64,000 bases of DNA from Mesorhizobium sp. AR07. Lineage in GTDB: Bacteria; Pseudomonadota; Alphaproteobacteria; Rhizobiales; Rhizobiaceae. The stretch lies in NCBI RefSeq assembly GCF_024746815.1, contig NZ_CP080525.1, positions 2,852,001 to 2,916,000 of the forward strand, written 5' to 3'. The notes under the pieces are model-generated. The model saw only the letters and a list, made by a program, of their open reading frames with translations, was not told where the DNA came from and ran no database searches. This document shows, piece by piece, positions 46,865 through 56,768 of this stretch. Numbering within the stretch: position 1 is the first letter of the stretch; each line of letters opens with the position of its first letter. The translations under genes were made by a program, and so were the position numbers.

Positions 46865-48139
46865 TTAGTGGGCCTTCTGCGCAGGACTGCGCACGGCGCC
46901 ATCCTTCATCAGCCGGTCGATATGCATGCGGATATGGGCGGCTTCCGCGGCCGTGTTGGCAAGCGCGATGGCGCGGTCGAAGGCGACACGCGCCTCCTCG
47001 CCCCGGTCAAGCTGCATCAAAAGACCACCCTTGAGGCCGAAGAAGTGGAAATAGCTGGAAAGCCTCTGTTCGAGCGGCTCGATCATGGCAAGTGCCTCTG
47101 CCGGCCCACGCACCTTGGCGACCGCGACCGCGCGGTTGAGCGTGACCACCGGCGACGGCTGCATCTGTTCGAGCAGGCCGTAGAGCAGGTCGATCTCCAC
47201 CCAGTCGGTGTCCTCGGCCTTCTCGGCCCGCGCATGCAGCGCGGCAATCGCGGCTTGCACCTGATAGGGGCCGGGCTTGCGATGGCGCAGCGCCTTGTCG
47301 ACCAGCGCCAGCCCCTCGTCGATCATCTTGCGGCTCCACGCGCCGCGATCCTGGTCCTCGAGCAGCACGATCTCGCCATTCTCGTCGAAACGGGCTGGCG
47401 CGCGCGCATGCTGCAGCAGCAACAGCGCCGTCAGCCCCATGATCTCAGGCTCGGTCTGAAACAATCTGAGCAACAGTCGCGCCAGCCGGATCGCCTCCTC
47501 GCAGAGCGGCGCACGGGCCGGCGCCTCGCCGCTGTTGGTCGAATAGCCCTCGTTGAAGATCAGATAGACCATGGCCGCCACGGCGGCGAGCCGTTCCGAC
47601 CGCTCGACCGCGCCCGGCGTCTCGAACGGCACGCCGGCTTCGGCAATGCGCGCCTTGGCGCGGGTGATGCGCTGCTCCATGGCGCTTTCGCCGACCAGGA
47701 AGGCGCGCGCGATCTGCTTGACGGTGAGGCCCGAGACGATGCGCAGCGCCACGGCGATCTGCTGCGTCGGCGGCAGATCGGGATGACAGCAGATGAACAG
47801 CAGCCGCAGGATGTCATCGCGGTAATGCGCTCCGTCCAGCCGCTCGGCGATATCGTTCTCGGCATCTTCCAGGTCGGATATCTGGTCTTCCTCCGGCATC
47901 GGCGCCTGCTTGGCGCGCTTGCGCACCGCATCGATGCCGCTGTTGCGGCCGACAAAGATCAGCCAGGCCGCCGGGTCACGCGGCGGCCCATTCTGCGGCC
48001 AGTTCTTCAAGGCCCTGAGGCACGCGTCCTGGAAAGCTTCCTCCGCCGTATCGAGATCGCGGAAGTAACGCAGCAGCGCGCCCATCGCCTGCGGTCGGGC
48101 GGCGCTGATGGTCGAGCTGATCCAGGCGAGTTCGGTCAT
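46865..48139 (-). CDS. ECF42-type RNA polymerase sigma factor with C-terminal helical extension
   Basis: A 424-residue sigma factor. The N-terminal sigma-2 region contains AEEAFQDACLRALKNW, and sigma-4 is around LTVKQIARAFLVGESAMEQR. A ~220-residue helical, TPR-like C-terminal extension follows; this long extension defines the ECF42 group. Its start overlaps the stop of the YciI-type gene by 4 bases, and that pairing (DGPF protein plus sigma factor) is the known hallmark of ECF42. No anti-sigma factor is present; the C-terminal extension is thought to control activity in this group. Confidence 0.92.
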   Translation of the reverse strand: MTELAWISSTISAARPQAMGALLRYFRDLDTAEEAFQDACLRALKNWPQNGPPRDPAAWLIFVGRNSGIDAVRKRAKQAPMPEEDQISDLEDAENDIAERLDGAHYRDDILRLLFICCHPDLPPTQQIAVALRIVSGLTVKQIARAFLVGESAMEQRITRAKARIAEAGVPFETPGAVERSERLAAVAAMVYLIFNEGYSTNSGEAPARAPLCEEAIRLARLLLRLFQTEPEIMGLTALLLLQHARAPARFDENGEIVLLEDQDRGAWSRKMIDEGLALVDKALRHRKPGPYQVQAAIAALHARAEKAEDTDWVEIDLLYGLLEQMQPSPVVTLNRAVAVAKVRGPAEALAMIEPLEQRLSSYFHFFGLKGGLLMQLDRGEEARVAFDRAIALANTAAEAAHIRMHIDRLMKDGAVRSPAQKAH

Positions 48140-48510
48140 GCGGAAATCTTGCGGGGATGAAAGACGGAGACCGGCCGGATCTCGTAGGAACCGCCGCTCG
48201 GATTGACCTCGGAGAGTTCACGGGCGAATTCCACGGCCTCGTCGAGATCGGCGCATTCGAGCGTGTAGAAGCCGAGGAACTGTTCCTTGGTCTCGGCAAA
48301 CGGACCGTCGATGACGACCGCTTCGCCCTTGACCTTTCTCAGCGTCGTTGCCGCCGTGGTCGGCAACAGCCGCGCCACCGGACCAAGCCGGCCGGCCTTG
48401 GCATACTTGTCCTGGACGTCGAGGAGCTTGGCCATGACCTCGTCGTCCTGCGCCTTGCTCCACGAGCTGACGACGTCTTCGGAAGCATAGCAGAGGATTG
48501 CGTAGAGCAT
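48136..48510 (-). CDS. YciI/DGPF-domain protein
   Basis: A 124-residue cytoplasmic protein of the YCII-related family, with the diagnostic stretch VIDGPFAETKEQFLGFYTLE. It precedes the ECF42 sigma factor gene with a 4-base overlap, so the two are co-translated. DGPF proteins accompany ECF42 sigma factors and are probable targets of them; their biochemical role is not established. Confidence 0.92.
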   Translation of the reverse strand: MLYAILCYASEDVVSSWSKAQDDEVMAKLLDVQDKYAKAGRLGPVARLLPTTAATTLRKVKGEAVVIDGPFAETKEQFLGFYTLECADLDEAVEFARELSEVNPSGGSYEIRPVSVFHPRKISA

Positions 48511-48534
48511 GGTTGGTCCTTTTGTCTGTCAAAG

Positions 48535-48561
48535 GACGAAACAGTAGGACCGATCCCGACA
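48535..48561 (-). promoter_or_regulatory. Candidate ECF42-dependent promoter
   Basis: On the minus strand, TGTCGG (48561-48556) and CGTC (48538-48535) are separated by 17 bases and end 24 bases before the YciI-type start. ECF42 promoters described in Streptomyces use a TGTCGA-type -35 element, so this is a good candidate for autoregulation of the yciI-sigma pair. Inference from pattern only. Confidence 0.5.
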
Positions 48562-48617
48562 CGACGTCGATAAAAAAATCGGGCTGCCGCGGATTTGATA
48601 ACCGTCCAATGCGCCAG

Positions 48618-49715
48618 TCAGCTTTCACATGCCTTCAGCCATCTGAGCACGAGGGCTTCCTCGTCATCGAGACCGTCTACCCGGCGTTTGCGCTTGTTGG
48701 CTCGCGTCATTTCGCCGCGCAACCGGCCTTGCGACCAGGCTTCGAAGACCCGCGGATGGATGTAGCATTTGCGGCAGACGGCACGCGTGTTGCCCAGCCG
48801 CTCGGCGACCTTGTCGATGACGCCGTTCATCACCCGCTTTTGTTGCGCCTGGCTTTCCGGCAAGACCGTTTGCGCAAACAGCGATGCGGCGTGGATGGTG
48901 CCGCCCCATGTGCGGAAATGCTTCGAACTGAAGGCATCGCCGACGGCCTCCCTGATATAGCGGTTGACGTCGTCGGACGTCACCGGCCGCCTGTTGCCGT
49001 CCTCGTCGAGATACTGGAACAGCTTCTGGCCCGGCAGGTCCTGCGCACCCCGCACGATCCCGGCGATGCGGCGGTCGACCAGCTTCAGCTTCCATTCCTT
49101 GCCGGACTTGCCCTTGAAGGCAAAACGCAGGCTCGAGCCCGAAATATCGACATGGCGATCGCGCAAAGTGGTCAGCCCGAAACTCTTGTTGTCGCGGGCA
49201 TAGGCGGCATTGCCGACGCGGATCATCGTGTTGTCGAGCAGCCAGACGACGGCGGCGATGACACGCTCGAGCGGCAGGCCGTGACGGCGCAGATCGCCAT
49301 CGACGCGGCGCCGCAGGTCCGGCAGGCTTTCGGCGAAGGCGACAAGGCTCGAATATTTGGCGCCGTCGCGTTCTTCGGCCCACTGCGGATGATAGCGATA
49401 CTGCTTGCGGCCGCGCTGGTCCCTGCCGGTTGCCTGGATGTGGCCATCGGCGTCAGGCGAAATCCAGACATCCGTCCAGGCCGGTGGAATGACGATCGCC
49501 TCGATACGCGCCCTGGTGGCATCCGAAACCGTCCGCCCGTCCGGTCTCCTGTAGGAAAATCCTTTGCCAGTTCTCAGCCGGCGGATACCCGGCTCGGCGT
49601 CGCTGACATAGGTCAGCGCGGCGTGGTCCGCCGAAGCCTGCGCACCGTTCTTCGAGGTATCATTTTTAGCATCGTCGTCAGACCGATTGTACGGCAACCT
49701 GGATCTTTGCAGCAT
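48618..49715 (-). CDS. DNA topoisomerase IB
   Basis: A 365-residue poxvirus-like type IB topoisomerase, which relaxes supercoils through a 3'-phosphotyrosine intermediate. Catalytic landmarks are MIRVGNAAYA (Arg), AFKGKSGKEW (Lys), FRTWGGT (Arg) and the nucleophile Tyr in RKCYIHPRVF near residue 325. The start at 49715 has GGAG 6 bases upstream; the frame runs 5 codons higher. Common in soil Hyphomicrobiales. It lies downstream of the transglutaminase gene but with a ~100-bp gap, so not clearly part of that cluster. Confidence 0.93.
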   Translation of the reverse strand: MLQRSRLPYNRSDDDAKNDTSKNGAQASADHAALTYVSDAEPGIRRLRTGKGFSYRRPDGRTVSDATRARIEAIVIPPAWTDVWISPDADGHIQATGRDQRGRKQYRYHPQWAEERDGAKYSSLVAFAESLPDLRRRVDGDLRRHGLPLERVIAAVVWLLDNTMIRVGNAAYARDNKSFGLTTLRDRHVDISGSSLRFAFKGKSGKEWKLKLVDRRIAGIVRGAQDLPGQKLFQYLDEDGNRRPVTSDDVNRYIREAVGDAFSSKHFRTWGGTIHAASLFAQTVLPESQAQQKRVMNGVIDKVAERLGNTRAVCRKCYIHPRVFEAWSQGRLRGEMTRANKRKRRVDGLDDEEALVLRWLKACES

Positions 49716-49813
49716 GTCTGCTCCACGCAAATATCCGTAGATAAGCTACGGGCCGGTTGCTGGTTCCACACGCTGTCCGAAAAGCCGCGCTGCCGATAGC
49801 GCCGAGCCTGCCT

Positions 49814-50698
49814 TCACGCCTTTTCGAGCACCACCGGAATGACGTCGACAGCCTGCTCGCCGACCTGCCCCCCCGTGGTCTTGAGCACGCCGACGATCGG
49901 CGCCACGTCCGAATAGTCGCGGCCATGGCCGACGGTGATGTGGTCGTTGCTCGCCCGCATGCCGTTGGTCGGATCGAATTCCTGCCAGCCGGCGTCGCGC
50001 CCGCACCACACCTTGACCCAGGCATGCATGGCGTCAGCGCCTTCCAGCCGAGGCTTGCCCTTCGGCGGGATGGTGCGCAGGAAGCCGCTGACATAGCCGG
50101 CCGGAATGCCGAGCCCGCGCAGGCCGGCGATCATGATATGCGAAAAATCCTGGCAGACGCCGCGCTTCAGCCTGAAGGCATCGCTGGCTCGGGTTCGCAC
50201 CGTGGTCGCCTCGCCGTCATAGGTGAAATCGTGATGGATGCGATTGCACAGGTCCATCGCCGTGCCGGCAGCCGAGCCGCCGACGCTGTCCTGCGCATAG
50301 AAGGTGATCGCACCGTCGATGCCGGCATGGGTGCTGCCCGTCAGGAAATGGTGCGGTGTATCAGGCGCCAGCGACCGCACAGCGGCGAGTTCCTGCCTGA
50401 GCCTGCCGATATCGGGCGACACGTCGAGCCCGGGCTCGGGCCGCGACACCGACACGCGTGCGCTCATCCTGATGTCGAGCGCGTCATGCGCGTCGCGAAA
50501 AGCGATCGAAGTGACGTTGTTGCCGAAGAAGTCGGAAAAGTCCGAACGCTCGTTGGGCGCCGGCGCAAAGGACAATGACGCCGCGATGACGCGCTGCACG
50601 CCGGAGATCGTCGATGGCAGCACGCGGATCTGATGGCGGCCGCCGCCGGCCGCCGCGGCATAGTCGTAATGGAGATGAAGCCGGATGTCGTAAAGCAT
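49814..50698 (-). CDS. Transglutaminase-like cysteine peptidase family protein
   Basis: A 294-residue cytoplasmic protein of the bacterial transglutaminase-like family: an N-terminal beta domain (MLYDIRLHLHYDYAAAAGGG) followed by the papain-like core. The catalytic triad is visible as Cys in RGVCQDFSHIM, His in DAMHAWVKVW and Asp in EFDPTNGM. No signal peptide. It is the last gene of a minus-strand cluster with an ATP-grasp/alpha-E protein and a DUF2126 protein, a conserved association predicted to synthesise and process or transfer a peptide. Repeat R3 separates it from the ATP-grasp gene. Confidence 0.92.
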   Translation of the reverse strand: MLYDIRLHLHYDYAAAAGGGRHQIRVLPSTISGVQRVIAASLSFAPAPNERSDFSDFFGNNVTSIAFRDAHDALDIRMSARVSVSRPEPGLDVSPDIGRLRQELAAVRSLAPDTPHHFLTGSTHAGIDGAITFYAQDSVGGSAAGTAMDLCNRIHHDFTYDGEATTVRTRASDAFRLKRGVCQDFSHIMIAGLRGLGIPAGYVSGFLRTIPPKGKPRLEGADAMHAWVKVWCGRDAGWQEFDPTNGMRASNDHITVGHGRDYSDVAPIVGVLKTTGGQVGEQAVDVIPVVLEKA

Positions 50699-50720
50699 GC
50701 GCTACTTTTCTTGTTTTGGC

Positions 50721-50765
50721 GCAGGTTCCTGTCGCAAAACCGTGCGATACTTTTGCGGAACCTGC
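50721..50765. repeat. Intergenic palindromic repeat R3
   Basis: Long hairpin: GCAGGTTC (50721-50728) pairs with GAACCTGC (50758-50765), and CGCAAAA (50733-50739) pairs with TTTTGCG (50751-50757), with a 4-base bulge and 11-base loop. It begins immediately after the stop of the ATP-grasp/alpha-E gene. I recognise it as an element common between Mesorhizobium genes. It may limit read-through or protect the upstream mRNA. Confidence 0.75.
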
Positions 50766-53177
50766 TTAGCCGAAATAGGCTTTGGCGAGGCTGTTGTAGA
50801 GGCCGCCGATTTCGTAGGCGAGATCGTCCAGTGCCTCCGCCGTCATGTCCGAAGGCTCCTTGATGGCGATGGCGGTGTTGAGCTGCAGGATCTCTTTCGC
50901 CGCCGGTGACATGTGCCCCTCGCCGCCGAGCGACGGCAACAGGTTGATCTCGGCCTTCAGCCGTTCGAGCTGGAATAGGATGGAGCGCGGATTGAGCGGA
51001 TCGAGCGCCAGGAGGTCGATCACCGTGCGCCGGCCGGCCTGCACCGGATATTGCCGGCGGTGGGTCATCACGCTGTCGCCGATCTCCAGCATCATGTCGA
51101 GCGCCCCGTCGGGCGCCTTGGCGCTGGTCAGCCGCGACAGCGTGCGGGCGATCTGGATGCCGCGCTCCAGCCGCCGGCCGACCTCGAGGAAACGCCAGCC
51201 GGCGAAGCGATACATATTCTCGTGCAGCAGGCCGGAGAAGCCGGCGAGCTTGCGCAGGATAACCGTCATTGCCCGTGTCGCGTCATCGCCCGGCGCCACC
51301 GTCGTCGCGAACTGGTGGATCGTCTTCGACAGGTCCTTGAGCGCCAGCCAGCCATCCGGCGAAAAACGGTCGCGAATCTGTCCGGCGCTGTAGACGGCGC
51401 TGTCGAGCGTACCAATCAGCCCCGACGGGATCGCGGTCTCGACGTCGATGCCGAAAGGTTCGAGATAATCCCTGATGTCGGCGAGCAGCGGCATGTCCGG
51501 ATCGGAGGTCTCGGCCAGCCGTACATGATAGGCGCGCAGGATGCGCACCGTGTCTTCCGAGCGTTCGATGTAGCGGCCGAGCCAGGTCAGGTTCTCCGCC
51601 GCGCGACTGGGCAGGCTGCCCGGCCTGGTGCGGGTGAAGCTGTCGCCCTCTTGCGGCAGCAGCGTCTCGCGCTCCACCGGCCGGTCGCTGACCACCCAAA
51701 CGTCAGCCGCCTGCCCGCCGCGCTGCATGGCGATCGCCGTCGGATCGAGCGACAGGCCGACGCGGGCAAAACCGCCCGGCATCACCGTCCAGCCCTCGGG
51801 CGTTCGCGCCAGATAGACACGCAGGCTCGCCGGCCGCGGCTCCAGCCAGCCGCCGACAAAGACCGGTGTCGTCGAAAGCGTAACCGCTTCCTGGCCGACG
51901 AAGGCGCCGCCCTCGCGTTCGATGCGCGCCACCAGCTCTGCCCGTTCCCCGGCGGACAGCGCCGAGCCGAGCTTCGTCGAATCGTCATCCTCGAACGCAA
52001 GTCTCGTCGACAGCGCCAGACCGATCACCATGCGGTCGATATTGGCCAGCACATGCGCGCGTTCGGCCGCCTGGCCGCACCACCACGTCGCGACGCTCGG
52101 CAGCAGCAATTCCTCGCCCCGCAAGGCGCGTGAAATCTTGGGCAGGAAGGCGAGCAGCGCACGCGTCTCCATAAGGCCCGAGCCGAGCGCATTGACGGTC
52201 GCGACCGCACCGTGGCGGATCGCCTCGACCAGGCCCGGCGTGCCGATCTGCGAATCCGGGCGCAGTTCGAGTGGGTCGGCGAAGGCAGCGTCGAGCCGCC
52301 GCCACAAAACGCTGATCGGCATCAGGCCGGAAACTGTGCGCACCATCAGCCTGCCACCGGAAACGGTCAGGTCTTCGCCCTCGAGCAGCATGATGCCGAG
52401 ATAGCGGGCGATATAGGCGTGTTCGTAATAGGTTTCGTTGAGCGGCCCCGGCGTCAGGATGGCGACGCGGCCCTCGGTTTCCTTGGCCATGCCGATCAGC
52501 GCATCGCGAAAGCGGCGGAAGAAGCCGGCGAGGCGGTGCACATGCATCTCGCCATAGATATCGGACAGCGCGCGCGTGGTGGCGACGCGGTTCTCCAGTG
52601 CAAAACCGGCGCCGGACGGTGCCTGGGTGCGGTCGCCAAGCACCCACCACTGGCCATCGGGCCCACGGCCGAGCTCGAAGGCGCAGAAATGCAGGAAATG
52701 GCCGCCGGCCGGCCGGGTGCCGACGACGGGCCGCAAATATTCAGGGCTGGCGGCGATCAGCCCCGCCGGCAGGATGCCTTGTTCGACCAGCCGGTTCGGC
52801 CCGTAAATATCGGCAATCGTCTCTTCAAACAGTTCGGCCCGTTGCACGAGGCCGGCGCTGATGGCGGCCCACTCGCTCTCTTCGATCAGAACCGGAACAT
52901 GCGCCAGCGGCCATTCGCGCTCATTGGCGCCGGCCTTGTCGTAGACGCGGTAGTAGACACCGGCATCGCGCAGATACTGGTCGGCGCGGGCAAAACGCTG
53001 GCCGAGTTTTTCGGCACCCAGTCCATCAAGCGCTTCGACAAAATGCTTCCAGACCGGACGGGGATTGCCCGAGGCGTCGACCATCTCGTCGACAACGCCG
53101 TCGATCGGCTGGTAGTGCTCCAGCAGGCTGTGGTGCTGCGGCTTGCCGCGTACCCTCTTGTGATTCCCCTTTGCCAT
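50766..53177 (-). CDS. Fused circularly permuted ATP-grasp and alpha-E protein
   Basis: An 803-residue cytoplasmic protein. Residues about 1-480 match the circularly permuted type 2 ATP-grasp family, a predicted peptide or amide ligase, with RPVWKHFVEALDGLG near the start and TPGPLNETYYEHAYIARYLG, LMVRTVSGLMPISVLWRR and NALGSGLMETRALLAFLP further in. Residues about 500-803 are the helical alpha-E (DUF403) domain, beginning near PSRAAENLTWLGRYIERSED. In many bacteria these are two separate adjacent genes. It starts 6 bases after the DUF2126 gene. Confidence 0.92.
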   Translation of the reverse strand: MAKGNHKRVRGKPQHHSLLEHYQPIDGVVDEMVDASGNPRPVWKHFVEALDGLGAEKLGQRFARADQYLRDAGVYYRVYDKAGANEREWPLAHVPVLIEESEWAAISAGLVQRAELFEETIADIYGPNRLVEQGILPAGLIAASPEYLRPVVGTRPAGGHFLHFCAFELGRGPDGQWWVLGDRTQAPSGAGFALENRVATTRALSDIYGEMHVHRLAGFFRRFRDALIGMAKETEGRVAILTPGPLNETYYEHAYIARYLGIMLLEGEDLTVSGGRLMVRTVSGLMPISVLWRRLDAAFADPLELRPDSQIGTPGLVEAIRHGAVATVNALGSGLMETRALLAFLPKISRALRGEELLLPSVATWWCGQAAERAHVLANIDRMVIGLALSTRLAFEDDDSTKLGSALSAGERAELVARIEREGGAFVGQEAVTLSTTPVFVGGWLEPRPASLRVYLARTPEGWTVMPGGFARVGLSLDPTAIAMQRGGQAADVWVVSDRPVERETLLPQEGDSFTRTRPGSLPSRAAENLTWLGRYIERSEDTVRILRAYHVRLAETSDPDMPLLADIRDYLEPFGIDVETAIPSGLIGTLDSAVYSAGQIRDRFSPDGWLALKDLSKTIHQFATTVAPGDDATRAMTVILRKLAGFSGLLHENMYRFAGWRFLEVGRRLERGIQIARTLSRLTSAKAPDGALDMMLEIGDSVMTHRRQYPVQAGRRTVIDLLALDPLNPRSILFQLERLKAEINLLPSLGGEGHMSPAAKEILQLNTAIAIKEPSDMTAEALDDLAYEIGGLYNSLAKAYFG

Positions 53178-53183
53178 GCCCGA

Positions 53184-56100
53184 TCACAGTCTTGGTGGAC
53201 GCCGAAGGTCAAGGGTCATCGGGAAATCTTCCGCCGGTTGTTCCTCGCGCAGCACATAGCTGGACGGCGTATGGCCGCGCGGTTCGAAGCGGGCGAGCCG
53301 CCGTGCTTCGGCCTCGTTGCCGTTGACCGGAAAGGTATCGTAATTGCGCCCGCCCGGATGCGCGACATGGTAGACGCAACCGCCGACCGCTCGGCCCGAC
53401 CAGCGGTCATAGATGTCGAAGACCAGCGGCGTGTTGACCGGCAGCGCCGGATGCAGGCCCGAAGCCGGCTGCCAGGCCTTGAAACGAACACCGGCCACCG
53501 CAACCTCGCGGTTGTCGGTCACCTTCATCGGCACGATGCGGCCGTTGCAGACGATCGCATGGCGCTCCGGGTTGAGGCCCGCGGTCTTGACTTGCAGCCT
53601 TTCGACCGAGGAATCGACGAAGCGCACGGTACCGCCGATCGCGCCTTGCTCGCCCATCACGTGCCAAGGCTCCAGCGCCTGCCGCAGCTCGAGCTTGATG
53701 CCGGCATGTTGGACCTCGCCGCAGAAGGGGAAGCGAAATTCGAGCTGGGCGTCGAACCACTCGGGACGAAACTCGAAGCCGTTGAGCTTGAGGTCGTCGA
53801 GCACGTCGAGAAAATCGGCCCAGACATGATGCGGCAGCATGAAGCGGTCATGCAGCGAGGTGCCCCAGCGCACGAAGCGGCCGTCGAGCGGGCTCTTCCA
53901 GGTGCGCGCAATGATGGCGCGCACCAGCAATTGCTGCGCCAGCGACATGCGCGCATTGGGCGGCATCTCGAAGCCGCGGAATTCGACCAGGCCCAGCCGG
54001 CCGGTCGGACCATCCGGCGAAAACAATTTGTCGATGCAGATTTCCGAGCGGTGCGTATTCCCGGTGACGTCGGTCAACAGGTTGCGGAACAGCCGGTCTA
54101 CCAGCCACGGCAAGGGTGCCGCCCCCTGGTCCGGATGCGGCACCTGCGCCATCGCGATTTCGAGTTCATAGAGCGAGTCGTGACGCGCTTCGTCGAAGCG
54201 CGGCGCCTGGCTGGTCGGGCCGATAAACAGGCCAGAGAACAAATAGGACAGCGAGGGATGCCGCTGCCATTGCAGCATCAGGCTCTTCAACAGATCGGGC
54301 CTGCGCAGGAACGGGCTGTCATTGGGCGTCGCGCCGCCGACGACGACATGATTGCCGCCACCGGTGCCGGTGTGGCGGCCGTCGATCATGAATTTGTCGG
54401 CGCCAAGCCGCGTCTGCCGCGCCTCCTCGTAGATCGCCGTCGTCGTCGCCACGCAATCCTGCCAGTTGGCAGCGGGATGGATGTTGACCTCGATGACACC
54501 GGGATCGGGCGCGACGCGAATGACATTGAGGCGCGGATCGTGCGGCGGGCCGTAGCCCTCGATATGCACCGGCAGCCCGATCGCCTTTGCCGCGTTCTCG
54601 GCGGCGGCCACCAGTTCGAGATAGTCTTCCAGAGCTTCGACCGGCGGCATGAACACGCAGAGCCGCCCCTCGCGCGGCTCGACCGAGAGTGCGGTGCGCA
54701 CCGCGCCACCAATCTCCGTGATTTCCTGTTCGACACGGTCCTGCTGCCCGGTGGCCGCGGTGAACGATGCCGCCTGCTGGCGGCGCGCCATTTCGTCGGC
54801 GCCCTCCAGCTCGGCTGGCGCGGCGACAGGCAGTATCGCCTCGCGCGCCGGCAGCGGGCCGCGCGGCAGCGACGGATCGACCGGCACGATATAGGGGAAC
54901 TGCGCCGGCGGCACATAGGGAAGTGTGCCCAGCGGCAAGCGGTAGCCGACCGGTGAATCCCCCGGCACCAGGAACAGCCTCCCGCGCCGCGTCTTCCATT
55001 TTTCCGAACGCCAGCGTGGCCCCGATGCCTGGCTGTTCCAGCGCTGCACAGGCAACACATAGCCCGACGGCTTGGTCAGCCCGCGCTCGAACACTTTCGC
55101 CATGCGGCTGCGTTCCTCCGGGTCCTCCAGCTTGGAGTTGGACGGATCGACATTGTCGGGCAGCTTGCCCTCCTTGAGCAGCCACTCGGCCGGATCCTCA
55201 TAGGCTTCGCTGACCATGGATTTTTCGATGCCAAGCTCGCTGGCAATCGCGGTGAGCAGGCTTTCGGCCTGTTTCGGCCCGACATCGGCCGCGCTCTTTT
55301 CCCGCGCGATCAGCGACGGGTCGCTCCACACCGGCTCTCCGTCTGCACGCCAGTAGAGCGAGAATGTCCAGCGCGGCAGGCTCTCGCCCGGATACCATTT
55401 GCCCTGGCCGTAATGCAGGAAGCCGCCCGGCGCAAAACGCTCACGCAGTTTCCGGATCAGCGCATCGGCCTTTTCGCGTTTCGTCGGCCCGACGGCGGCG
55501 GTGTTCCACTCGGCGGATTCGAAATCGTCGATCGACACGAAGGTCGGCTCTCCGCCCATGGTCAGCCGCACGTCCCCAGCTTGAAGAGCGGCATCGACCT
55601 TATTGCCGAGCGCATCGAGCGCCTGCCAGCTTTCATCCGAGAACGGCTTGGTGATGCGCGGGTGCTCGGCGATGCGGTCGACCCGCATCTCGAAGCCGAA
55701 CTCGACATTGGCGAAGCTCGCCATGCCGGAAATCGGAGCGGCATTGCGGAAATGCGGCGTCGCGGCCAGCGGCACATGGCTCTCGCCGGTGAGCAACCCG
55801 GAGGTCGGATCAAAGCCGATCCAGCCGGCGCCGGGAAGATAGACCTCGCACCAGGCGTGCAAATCAGTGAAGTCGACCGCCGTTCCGGGCGGTCCGTCGA
55901 GCGCTGCGAGATCCGGCTTGAGCTGGATCAGATAGCCTGAGACGAAGCGTGCGGCGATGCCGAGATTGCGCAGGATCTGCACCAGCAGCCAGCTCGAATC
56001 CCGGCACGAGCCCTTTTTCGCAGCCAGCGTCTCTTCCGGCGAGAACACGCCGGTCTCCATGCGCACGATATAGGCGATCTCGCGCTGCAGGCGCGCATTG

Positions 56101-56543
56101 AGATCGACGAGGAAATTGACGGTATTCTTTGCGCTGCGGTCGATGGTCCCGAGCAAGGCCGAAAGCAGCGGACCGGCCGGCTCCGGCGTCCGGTAGATGG
56201 CGAGATCGTCGCGGATCTCTTCCGGATACTCGAACGGAAACGCCTCGGCCGACGGCTCGACGAAGAAATCGAACGGATTGTAGACCGTCATGTCGGCGAC
56301 GAGATCGACCTCGATCTTCAGTTCCGTCACCGGCTCCGGAAAGACGAACCGGGCGAGGAAATTGCCGTAGGGGTCCTGCTGCAAATTGACGAAGTGGTTC
56401 GCCGGCTCGACCTTGAGTGAATGGCTGAGCACCTTGGTGCGCGAATGCGGCGCCGGCTGCAACCTGATGATCTGAGGGCCGAGAACCACCGGCCGGTCAT
56501 ATTTGTAGTGGGTCAGGTGATAGACGGCTGCCAGAATTGCCAT
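53184..56543 (-). CDS. Transglutaminase / DUF2126 protein
   Basis: A 1119-residue protein, first gene of the cluster. The N-terminal ~290 residues are a transglutaminase-like domain: Cys in [18 protein letters not shown], His in [17 protein letters not shown] and Asp in [12 protein letters not shown]. The remaining ~800 residues are the DUF2126 domain, with conserved-looking stretches such as [37 protein letters not shown] and [20 protein letters not shown]. No signal peptide. A peptidase/transferase linked to a predicted peptide ligase suggests a cytoplasmic peptide-tagging or peptide-metabolite system; the product is unknown. Confidence 0.93.
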   Translation of the reverse strand: MAILAAVYHLTHYKYDRPVVLGPQIIRLQPAPHSRTKVLSHSLKVEPANHFVNLQQDPYGNFLARFVFPEPVTELKIEVDLVADMTVYNPFDFFVEPSAEAFPFEYPEEIRDDLAIYRTPEPAGPLLSALLGTIDRSAKNTVNFLVDLNARLQREIAYIVRMETGVFSPEETLAAKKGSCRDSSWLLVQILRNLGIAARFVSGYLIQLKPDLAALDGPPGTAVDFTDLHAWCEVYLPGAGWIGFDPTSGLLTGESHVPLAATPHFRNAAPISGMASFANVEFGFEMRVDRIAEHPRITKPFSDESWQALDALGNKVDAALQAGDVRLTMGGEPTFVSIDDFESAEWNTAAVGPTKREKADALIRKLRERFAPGGFLHYGQGKWYPGESLPRWTFSLYWRADGEPVWSDPSLIAREKSAADVGPKQAESLLTAIASELGIEKSMVSEAYEDPAEWLLKEGKLPDNVDPSNSKLEDPEERSRMAKVFERGLTKPSGYVLPVQRWNSQASGPRWRSEKWKTRRGRLFLVPGDSPVGYRLPLGTLPYVPPAQFPYIVPVDPSLPRGPLPAREAILPVAAPAELEGADEMARRQQAASFTAATGQQDRVEQEITEIGGAVRTALSVEPREGRLCVFMPPVEALEDYLELVAAAENAAKAIGLPVHIEGYGPPHDPRLNVIRVAPDPGVIEVNIHPAANWQDCVATTTAIYEEARQTRLGADKFMIDGRHTGTGGGNHVVVGGATPNDSPFLRRPDLLKSLMLQWQRHPSLSYLFSGLFIGPTSQAPRFDEARHDSLYELEIAMAQVPHPDQGAAPLPWLVDRLFRNLLTDVTGNTHRSEICIDKLFSPDGPTGRLGLVEFRGFEMPPNARMSLAQQLLVRAIIARTWKSPLDGRFVRWGTSLHDRFMLPHHVWADFLDVLDDLKLNGFEFRPEWFDAQLEFRFPFCGEVQHAGIKLELRQALEPWHVMGEQGAIGGTVRFVDSSVERLQVKTAGLNPERHAIVCNGRIVPMKVTDNREVAVAGVRFKAWQPASGLHPALPVNTPLVFDIYDRWSGRAVGGCVYHVAHPGGRNYDTFPVNGNEAEARRLARFEPRGHTPSSYVLREEQPAEDFPMTLDLRRPPRL

Positions 56544-56710
56544 GGGGCCCCGGAATCCAGCGTTTCAAACGAATTCGCTGAACCCTGACACAACTAGCAG
56601 CCGTTCTCCAAGCAGAGATGTTGCGGTGCACCTAATTTAAGCGGCTACCAAACGCCCAATTTCGCTTGGTAGGTGGCCGCTGCCGGCCTGCGCCCAGCGT
56701 CAGCGATGAC

Positions 56711-56768
56711 GAAGCGGAGAGGCCATCTGCCCATACTCAGAAGCGGAGAGGCCATCTGCCCATACTCA
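56711..56768. repeat. Exact 29-bp tandem duplication at the end of gcdH
   Basis: The 29-bp unit at 56711-56739 (GAAGCGGAGAGGCCATCTGC and on to CATACTCA) is repeated exactly at 56740-56768. The second unit contains the stop codon of the glutaryl-CoA dehydrogenase gene. Two copies only; recent slippage or recombination is the likely origin. Confidence 0.9.

Noticed and set aside
52212..54956. A 914-codon plus-strand open frame
   Set aside because: It is antisense to the ATP-grasp/alpha-E and DUF2126 genes, which have strong domain matches. Its Arg/His/Gln-rich composition is typical of antisense frames in GC-rich DNA.
56711..56768. 29-bp direct repeat as a CRISPR remnant
   Set aside because: The two copies are directly adjacent with no spacer and overlap a stop codon.
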